Source: Caldilineaceae bacterium
Lineage (GTDB): Bacteria; Chloroflexota; Anaerolineae; Caldilineales; Caldilineaceae
NCBI GenBank assembly: GCA_020634755.1
Contig: JACKBC010000029.1
Span: forward strand, 1-64,000
Length of the DNA stretch: 64,000 nt
Reading direction: 5' to 3'
Each line of letters opens with the position of its first letter. Within the stretch, counting starts at the first letter, position 1. Positions 63,594 through 64,000 of this stretch are shown here, piece by piece. The translations under genes were made by a program, and so were the position numbers. The notes below the pieces were generated by a model. That model was given only the letters and a program-made list of their open reading frames with translations. It made no database searches and was not told where the DNA came from.

Positions 63594-64000
63594 CTAACTA
63601 CCTTTCCGCACCTCAATTAGCGGCAGGTAGAGCGCCCCGCCGCGCATGATGTCGATGACCGTGCGCTCGCTGCTGCCATCCACCTTGGTGATCTCCAATA
63701 CGTATGTATCCCCGCGTTGGAGCGTGGCGCCGGCATCCAGCCATTCGTAGCTGGCTCCGCTGGTTTGTCCGGAGGCCTTGGCCACAATCATCTGGGGGCT
63801 GAGCCGCTGGGCGTCCACCCCATTGCTGCGCCAAATGTGGAAGCCGGCGATGTCACTTTCATTGATCGTTGTCCAGCGCACCAGCACGCCATCTGGCGTT
63901 TGAGTCAGACTGCGCGCGGCCAGCTGGATGCCCGTGGGGTTGAGAATCTGCACTTCCGCACAGTCGCGATCGTCCCCATCTTTAACCACAACCAGATCAT
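63594..64000 (-). CDS. C-terminal end of a secreted protein (partial)
   Basis: The frame is open to the window edge, so only about 135 C-terminal residues are seen; an apparent GTG at 63989 is probably internal (DLVVVKDGDDRDCAEVQIL). The visible part is a fibronectin-III-like or related Ig-like fold (GVLVRWTTINESDIAGFHIW), followed by a beta-rich segment. It ends GGALYLPLIEVRKGS, with the same YLPL motif as the neighbouring protease. It would be exported if the missing N-terminus has a signal peptide. Confidence 0.75.
   Translation of the reverse strand, partial: DLVVVKDGDDRDCAEVQILNPTGIQLAARSLTQTPDGVLVRWTTINESDIAGFHIWRSNGVDAQRLSPQMIVAKASGQTSGASYEWLDAGATLQRGDTYVLEITKVDGSSERTVIDIMRGGALYLPLIEVRKGS

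Overview
The window looks like a piece of a Chloroflexota chromosome, probably the Anaerolineae/Caldilineae side. The reasons are the mid-50s GC content, four very large signalling proteins of the BTAD or cyclase + ATPase + TPR type, secreted proteins ending in a YLPL motif, and intergenic DNA full of short palindromic repeats. This placement rests on gene style only; the window has no rRNA or other decisive marker.

Layout. 0.5-5.7 kb: an AfsR/SARP-type regulator and a truncated relative, reading leftwards. 5.9-11 kb: a lipoprotein with an internal duplication, a beta-lactamase-fold hydrolase, a short-chain dehydrogenase and a DUF433/DUF5615 toxin-antitoxin-like pair. 11-15.4 kb: a copper module (csoR, copZ, a DinB-fold gene, copA) read leftwards from a near-consensus promoter that carries a CsoR-type operator. 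15.7-21.5 kb: citrate synthase, a WYL regulator, an alpha-toroid protein, a VOC protein, an AcuI-like reductase and a PIN toxin pair. 21.9-35 kb: one long leftward nitrogen cluster, urtABCDE (urea ABC import), ureGFD, ureAB, allantoin racemase, allantoinase, ureC. Together these would import urea, hydrolyse it, and open the allantoin ring. 35.6-42 kb: a kinase-like protein, a Tat-exported dienelactone hydrolase, tRNA-Arg(UCG), a phosphatidylcholine-synthase-like enzyme, thioredoxin reductase and MurJ. 42-49.4 kb: a further PIN pair and two tandem AfsR-type regulators. 49.5-57 kb: nitrilase, an AhpD-like protein, an MddA-like methyltransferase, a 1363-residue cyclase/ATPase/TPR protein and a cNMP-binding-like protein. 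57.5-64 kb: a small membrane protein, a giant secreted metzincin-like protease, a small secreted protein, and the end of a further secreted protein cut by the window edge.

The most interesting non-coding signal is a promoter module present twice, upstream of the small membrane protein (58.1 kb) and of the small secreted protein (63.25 kb). Each has three direct repeats at an exact 12-bp period. The last repeat sits in the -35 position, a GATC lies exactly 10 bp from the -10 box, and a shared TGACATCT block lies near the expected start of transcription. This resembles the direct-repeat operators of SARP activators, a family encoded three times here.

At least six families of short repeats (REP/MITE-like) are scattered through the window. 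One has five copies of about 90 bp with terminal inverted repeats, one lies in frame inside copA, and one is itself split by a second small element.
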